Of a stretch of DNA of 8,436 nucleotides, positions 4,273-8,436 are shown piece after piece. The DNA is from Eubacterium sp. (GTDB taxonomy: Bacteria; Bacillota; Clostridia; Lachnospirales; Lachnospiraceae), in NCBI GenBank assembly GCA_017445525.1, contig JAFSTZ010000243.1, positions 1 through 8,436 of the forward strand, read 5' to 3'. Numbering within the stretch: position 1 is the stretch's first letter; every line of letters starts with the position of its first letter. The position numbers were made by a program, and so were the translations under genes. The notes beneath the pieces are model-generated. The model was not told where the DNA came from, searched no databases, and was given only the letters and a program-made list of their open reading frames with translations.

Positions 4273-6120
4273 ATGAGTTCAAGGGGGTATGGGTTACTGA
4301 TACTTGTGATCGCCGTTGTTGCGATCATGGTAGGTACCTCATTATACAACGGAAGGGCTAACAGGGATGAGTATACATATTCGGAGTTTCAGGGGGATCT
4401 GAAATCAAAGAATGTTCAAAAGGTTACTGTAAGACAGAACACGGAAGTACCTACGGGAAGACTTGAGGTACTGCTCTCGGGAAATTACGAGAGGACACTG
4501 TATGTACCTGATGTGAGCGATGCTGTGGCTGAGGTCAAGGCTGCAGGCGTGGCGAACATCGCCATAGAGGATGTAGACAGGACTCCGTGGTATCTGCAGA
4601 TACTGCCGTATGTGTTCGGATTTATCCTGATCCTGATCTTGCTCAGCGTGTTCTCCGGACAGGGTGCCGGAAGTGCCGGAGGCGGCGGAGCGATGATGAA
4701 CTTCGGCAAGAGCAGGGCCAGGATGACGTCTCCGGATGACAAGGAGAAAAAGACTTTTGCAGATGTCGCCGGTCTTTATGAGGAGAAGGAGCAGTTAGAG
4801 GAGGTAGTTGATTTCCTGGCGAATCCCGAGAAGTTTACCAAGCTTGGAGCCAGGATACCAAAGGGCATGATCCTGGTCGGACCCCCGGGAACAGGTAAGA
4901 CTCTTCTTGCAAAGTCTGTAGCCGGTGAGGCGGGCGTACCGTTTTTCAGTATCTCGGGTTCCGACTTTGTAGAGATGTTTGTCGGTGTCGGTGCTTCGAG
5001 AGTCAGGGATCTTTTTGCAGAGGCAAAGAAGAACTCACCCTGCATAGTATTTATAGACGAGATAGACGCGGTTGCCAGACGCAGAGGTTCAGGTCTCGGC
5101 GGCGGACACGACGAGAGGGAGCAGACGCTCAACCAGATGTTGGTCGAGATGGATGGCTTCGGTGTCAATGAAGGAATCATAGTCATGGCTGCCACAAACC
5201 GTGCGGATATACTTGATCCGGCCATCCTGAGACCGGGACGTTTTGACAGAAAGATCTATGTCGGTGTACCGGACGTGAGAGGCAGGGAGGAGATCCTGAG
5301 AGTTCATGCAAAGAACAAGCCTCTTTCCGACAAGGTAAATCTCGGTGAGGTTGCCAGGACAACGGCCGGATTTACGGGAGCGGATCTCGAGAACCTGATG
5401 AATGAGTCTGCTATCCGGGCGGCCAGAGACAACAGACCATTTATAGATGATGAGGACATCAAGAAATCATTTATAAAAGTCGGCATAGGTACGGAGAAGA
5501 AGAGTCGTATCATCTCCGACAAGGATAAAAAGATCACGGCCTATCATGAGGCCGGACATGCGATACTCTTTCATGTGCTGCCGGATGTGGGACCTGTGTA
5601 TGCGGTTTCCGTGATCCCGACAGGACAGGGCGCCGGTGGATATACCATGCCGCTTCCTGAGAAGGATGAGATGTATATGACCAAGGGCAGGATGCTCCAG
5701 AACATCATAGTATCTCTCGGAGGCAGGATAGCTGAGAGTCTGATATTTGATGATGTTACTACGGGTGCTTCCATGGATATCAAGCAGGCTACAGAGGCTG
5801 CCAGGGATATGGTCACCAAGTACGGATTTTCCGATGAGCTCGGCATGATCAATTATTCTACATCCGACGATGAGGTATTTATCGGACGCGATATAGGTCA
5901 TACAAAGAATTACAGTGAGGGCACTTCCGAGATTATCGACCGCGAGGTGAAGAGGATCATAGATGAGAGCTATGAAAAGGCTACAAAGATCCTGAAGGAA
6001 AACCTTGATCTGCTTCACAAGATCGCTGATAGGCTGATAGAGAAAGAGCGTATTGGGAAAGAAGAGTTTGAATCACTCTTTGAGGAGACTGATGGGGAAC
6101 CGGCACCGGAGCCGGTATAA
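4273..6120 (+). CDS. ftsH: ATP-dependent zinc metalloprotease FtsH
   Basis: FtsH is a hexameric membrane AAA+ protease that extracts and degrades misfolded membrane proteins and short-lived regulators. From the start at 4273 it has 615 residues, normal for the family. It shows a first membrane span (about 5-24), a small extracytoplasmic domain, a second span (about 106-128) followed by a Gly-rich linker, Walker A GPPGTGKT (203-210), the pore loop MFVGVGASR, Walker B with D262-E263, and the second region of homology with [18 protein letters not shown]. The zinc site is HEAGH (425-429) with D502 in [10 protein letters not shown] as the probable third ligand. All key residues are present, so it should be active. 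The C-terminus is short and acidic. It follows hpt after 111 nt and precedes the GH13 gene by 23 nt, so it is probably in the same transcript as both. Confidence 0.97.
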   Translation: MSSRGYGLLILVIAVVAIMVGTSLYNGRANRDEYTYSEFQGDLKSKNVQKVTVRQNTEVPTGRLEVLLSGNYERTLYVPDVSDAVAEVKAAGVANIAIEDVDRTPWYLQILPYVFGFILILILLSVFSGQGAGSAGGGGAMMNFGKSRARMTSPDDKEKKTFADVAGLYEEKEQLEEVVDFLANPEKFTKLGARIPKGMILVGPPGTGKTLLAKSVAGEAGVPFFSISGSDFVEMFVGVGASRVRDLFAEAKKNSPCIVFIDEIDAVARRRGSGLGGGHDEREQTLNQMLVEMDGFGVNEGIIVMAATNRADILDPAILRPGRFDRKIYVGVPDVRGREEILRVHAKNKPLSDKVNLGEVARTTAGFTGADLENLMNESAIRAARDNRPFIDDEDIKKSFIKVGIGTEKKSRIISDKDKKITAYHEAGHAILFHVLPDVGPVYAVSVIPTGQGAGGYTMPLPEKDEMYMTKGRMLQNIIVSLGGRIAESLIFDDVTTGASMDIKQATEAARDMVTKYGFSDELGMINYSTSDDEVFIGRDIGHTKNYSEGTSEIIDREVKRIIDESYEKATKILKENLDLLHKIADRLIEKERIGKEEFESLFEETDGEPAPEPV

Positions 6121-6143
6121 GTTGAAAAAACCGGAGGGAAAGT

Positions 6144-8354
6144 ATGTATGATAAGTACCTGATACCTCACAGTGTGGGGCATAAGGTCATAGATGCAGAC
6201 GTATCGTCGGATAATCCTGCATTATCTAAGCAGGATTCCGGGGATGGTGTCAGCGACGGCTTGGCAGGGATGCCTGATGAGGAAGAAACGGTCAAGGATG
6301 ACAGACCTCCCATCAACAGGCTTGCTATCTTTACCGATAGTTCGCCGAACTATCAGATACCTGATGAGCCGGAGCCTTTTTCGCGTGTCACGCTGCGCAT
6401 CCGTGTGGGTGTTGATGACGTCGATGAGGTAGTGGCGGTAGTCAGCGGCAAACCGCATTATATGAAGAAAAATGAGGCTCTCAGAACAGAGTATTTTGAT
6501 TTCTATGAGACCGAGATAAATGTTGACATGGAGAGGGTCACCTACTACTATCAGATAACCAAGGGTGAGGAGACGGTCTACTTCAATCGCCAGGGAGATG
6601 TCGACAGATTTGATCCGTATTTTCACTACTCGATCTTTCCGGGCTTCCATACGCCTAAGTGGGCAAAGGGAGCCGTGATGTACCAGATATTTGTTGACAG
6701 GTTCTCAAACGGCAACAAGGATAATGACGTAGTAGATGATGAGTACAGCTATATCGGTGAGCATGTTCACCGTGTCGAGAACTGGAGAGAGTATCCGTCT
6801 GCCATGGATGTGCGCAACTTCTACGGCGGGGATCTGCAGGGTGTTTTGAAGAGACTTGATTATCTACAGGATCTCGGAGTTGAGGCGCTGTATCTAAATC
6901 CCATATTTGTCTCGCCGTCCAATCATAAGTATGACATACAGGATTATGACTACGTTGACCCGCATTTTACCGTGATACCGGAGGATGTCGGGGAACCGCT
7001 GGAACCCGGTGACAACAACAATGCCCATGCATCCAAGTATATCAGCAGGGTGGCCGACAGGAGAAACCTTGAAGCGAGCAATGACTTTTTTGCAAAGTTT
7101 GTTGAAGAGGTTCATGCACGTGGGATGAAGGTCATCCTTGACGGCGTGTTCAATCACTGCGGTTCTTTTAATAAATGGCTTGACCGGGAGAAGATCTACT
7201 ACAAGCAGGGTGGCTACAAGCCGGGAGCGTATGAGACCAAAAACAGCCCGTACCACACATTTTTCAAGTTCCACGATGCGGGTGACTGGCCAAACAACAA
7301 CTCTTATGATGCCTGGTGGGGCAACGATACACTGCCGAAGCTGAACTACGAGGGCTCCGAGAAGCTGTATCAGTACATCCTCCGTATAGCAGCGAAGTGG
7401 GTTTCGCCGCCGTACAATATCGATGGGTGGAGACTGGATGTGGCAGCGGATCTCGGTCATTCCGAGGAGTTTAACCACCGTTTCTGGAGGGATTTCCGGG
7501 CTACGGTAAAGAGGATAAATCCGGATTGCCTTATTCTGGCAGAGCATTACGGTGATCCGTCCGGGTGGATGGATGGGAATCAGTGGGATTCGGTCATGAA
7601 CTACGATGCGTTTATGGAGCCGATCACCTGGTATCTGACCGGTATGGACAAGCACAGTGATGTCTCAAAACAGGAGCTGAGAGGCGATCAGAACGCATTT
7701 TTCGCATCCATGACCATCTATAATGCACGTATGCCGCTTCAGTCGCTGCAGGTTGCCATGAACGAGTTATCCAATCATGATCACTCGAGATTTTTGACCA
7801 GGACCAATTTCACGGTCGGCAGGACGGCATTTTCAGGTCCGCATACGGCCGATATGAATGTAAAAAAATATATCATGCGTCAGGCTATCGTCATGCAGAT
7901 GACGTGGCGCGGAGCTCCGACGCTGTACTATGGTGATGAGGCCGGCTTGTGCGGCTGGACGGATCCCGACAACAGGAGGACATATCCGTGGCACCATGAG
8001 GACAAGGATCTCATCAGGTTTTATAAAGAGATGATCCGCATCCACAGGGATTACAACGCTTTGAAGCTCGGCACCCTCATTTATCTGGTAAATCAGCCCG
8101 GGATTGTCGGATATGGAAGATACGACAGTAAAGAGGCGGTGTTCACCTTAGTTCAGGTGGAGGGCGAGGAAAAGGAGATCGAGGTAGATGTTTGGCGTCT
8201 GGGTGTGAAGGACGGACAGAATATGGTCCGTATGATGTACACCGATGAGTATGGATATACGATGAGAGCTGAGAGTGCCAGATCCGATCATGGAAAAATA
8301 AAAGTTAAGGTCGGCAGAAACGGCGCGGTAGTCTGGAAGAGCATAGATTTTTGA
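6144..8354 (+). CDS. Cytoplasmic GH13 alpha-glucan hydrolase (neopullulanase/cyclomaltodextrinase-like)
   Basis: The 736-residue protein belongs to the alpha-amylase family. Conserved regions are DGVFNH (333-338), DGWRLDVAAD with nucleophile D432 and R430, ILAEHYG with acid/base E467, and ELSNHD with transition-state stabiliser D546; the catalytic triad is complete. TLPKLN (396-401) resembles the region-V motif of neopullulanase-type enzymes. An N-terminal beta-sandwich-like domain (about 58-170) precedes the barrel, which starts near KGAVMYQIFVDRF, and a beta-rich C-domain ends the protein. There is no signal peptide or membrane span, so it most likely acts inside the cell on imported maltodextrins or on stored glucan. 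Residues 1-55 are a hydrophilic, acidic tail that I cannot assign to any domain. GGAGGG (6133-6138) is 5 nt before the ATG. Exact substrate and GH13 subfamily cannot be read from the sequence. Its place after ftsH is not part of the classical cluster. Confidence 0.9.
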   Translation: MYDKYLIPHSVGHKVIDADVSSDNPALSKQDSGDGVSDGLAGMPDEEETVKDDRPPINRLAIFTDSSPNYQIPDEPEPFSRVTLRIRVGVDDVDEVVAVVSGKPHYMKKNEALRTEYFDFYETEINVDMERVTYYYQITKGEETVYFNRQGDVDRFDPYFHYSIFPGFHTPKWAKGAVMYQIFVDRFSNGNKDNDVVDDEYSYIGEHVHRVENWREYPSAMDVRNFYGGDLQGVLKRLDYLQDLGVEALYLNPIFVSPSNHKYDIQDYDYVDPHFTVIPEDVGEPLEPGDNNNAHASKYISRVADRRNLEASNDFFAKFVEEVHARGMKVILDGVFNHCGSFNKWLDREKIYYKQGGYKPGAYETKNSPYHTFFKFHDAGDWPNNNSYDAWWGNDTLPKLNYEGSEKLYQYILRIAAKWVSPPYNIDGWRLDVAADLGHSEEFNHRFWRDFRATVKRINPDCLILAEHYGDPSGWMDGNQWDSVMNYDAFMEPITWYLTGMDKHSDVSKQELRGDQNAFFASMTIYNARMPLQSLQVAMNELSNHDHSRFLTRTNFTVGRTAFSGPHTADMNVKKYIMRQAIVMQMTWRGAPTLYYGDEAGLCGWTDPDNRRTYPWHHEDKDLIRFYKEMIRIHRDYNALKLGTLIYLVNQPGIVGYGRYDSKEAVFTLVQVEGEEKEIEVDVWRLGVKDGQNMVRMMYTDEYGYTMRAESARSDHGKIKVKVGRNGAVVWKSIDF

Positions 8355-8371
8355 TCAGAGGGAGGATTCCG

Positions 8372-8436
8372 ATGAAAAGAACGTATATTGGTATGTCAAA
8401 GGAAGAGCTGAAAAAGGAGCTTGCGGAGCTTGAAAA
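8372..8436 (+). CDS. 5' end of a gene, possibly a PLP-dependent aminotransferase
   Basis: ATG at 8372 opens a frame running to the window edge: 21 codons, MKRTYIGMSKEELKKELAEL and one more Glu. GGAGG (8361-8365) sits 6 nt before the ATG, and the gap to the GH13 stop is 17 nt, so it is likely in the same operon. An amphipathic MSKEEL...ELAELE start is typical of a class I/II aminotransferase group common in Clostridia, but 21 residues of charged helix are too few to be sure. The gene is real; the product is a guess. Confidence 0.7.
   Translation, partial: MKRTYIGMSKEELKKELAELE

Noticed and set aside
5467..6018. 183-codon minus-strand open frame
   Set aside because: It is antisense to the protease part of ftsH, which is unmistakable, and has no supporting motif.
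6073..6130. Possible terminator between ftsH and the GH13 gene (CCGGC/GCCGG)
   Set aside because: The stem is only 5 bp and is not followed by a T run on the plus strand.
6894..7655. 253-codon minus-strand open frame
   Set aside because: It lies wholly antisense to the GH13 gene, whose catalytic motifs are clear. It has no domain I recognise, so it is a codon-bias shadow.

Overview
The window looks like chromosome of a low-to-mid GC, anaerobic Firmicute, most likely a Clostridia/Lachnospiraceae-type organism. This rests on the gene order hup–rqcP–divIC–tilS–hpt–ftsH, strong AGGAGG ribosome binding sites, sigma-A promoters near consensus, and protein sequences typical of that group. Nothing in it is phage, plasmid or CRISPR.

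Layout. Bases 1-375 (minus strand) hold the 5' part of purC (SAICAR synthetase), divergent from everything else. Bases 376-668 are the divergent control region, with a near-consensus promoter for hup. hup (669-947) encodes the nucleoid protein HU and is closed by a strong terminator (977-1012). Bases 1040-1257 hold no credible gene. They form one long imperfect inverted repeat centred at about 1148.5, just upstream of rqcP (1288-1527), which encodes the S4-domain ribosome quality-control factor. A TTGACT-N17-TATAAT promoter starts on the rqcP stop codon and drives a leader with a 10-bp inverted repeat, then a DivIC/FtsB-type division gene (1680-2009) whose stop codon lies in the loop of its own terminator. 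A tight run follows: tilS (2129-3634), hpt (3631-4161, 4-nt overlap), ftsH (4273-6120), a cytoplasmic GH13 alpha-glucan hydrolase (6144-8354), and the first 21 codons of another gene (8372 onward).

How the genes relate. rqcP, tilS, hpt and ftsH belong to an old housekeeping cluster known from Bacillus subtilis: translation quality control, tRNA-Ile lysidinylation, purine salvage, membrane proteolysis. In spore formers that cluster also holds yabP and yabQ between rqcP and divIC, and yabR and spoIIE between divIC and tilS. Here those gaps are only 152 and 119 bases and are filled with hairpins and short repeats. This suggests a lineage that has lost or relocated these genes and may not sporulate. 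The amylase is a metabolic gene attached to the end of the cluster.

The most unusual non-coding object is the 218-base inverted repeat before rqcP. The hpt-ftsH gap, with a perfect 14-bp palindrome and a 14-bp hairpin, is second.
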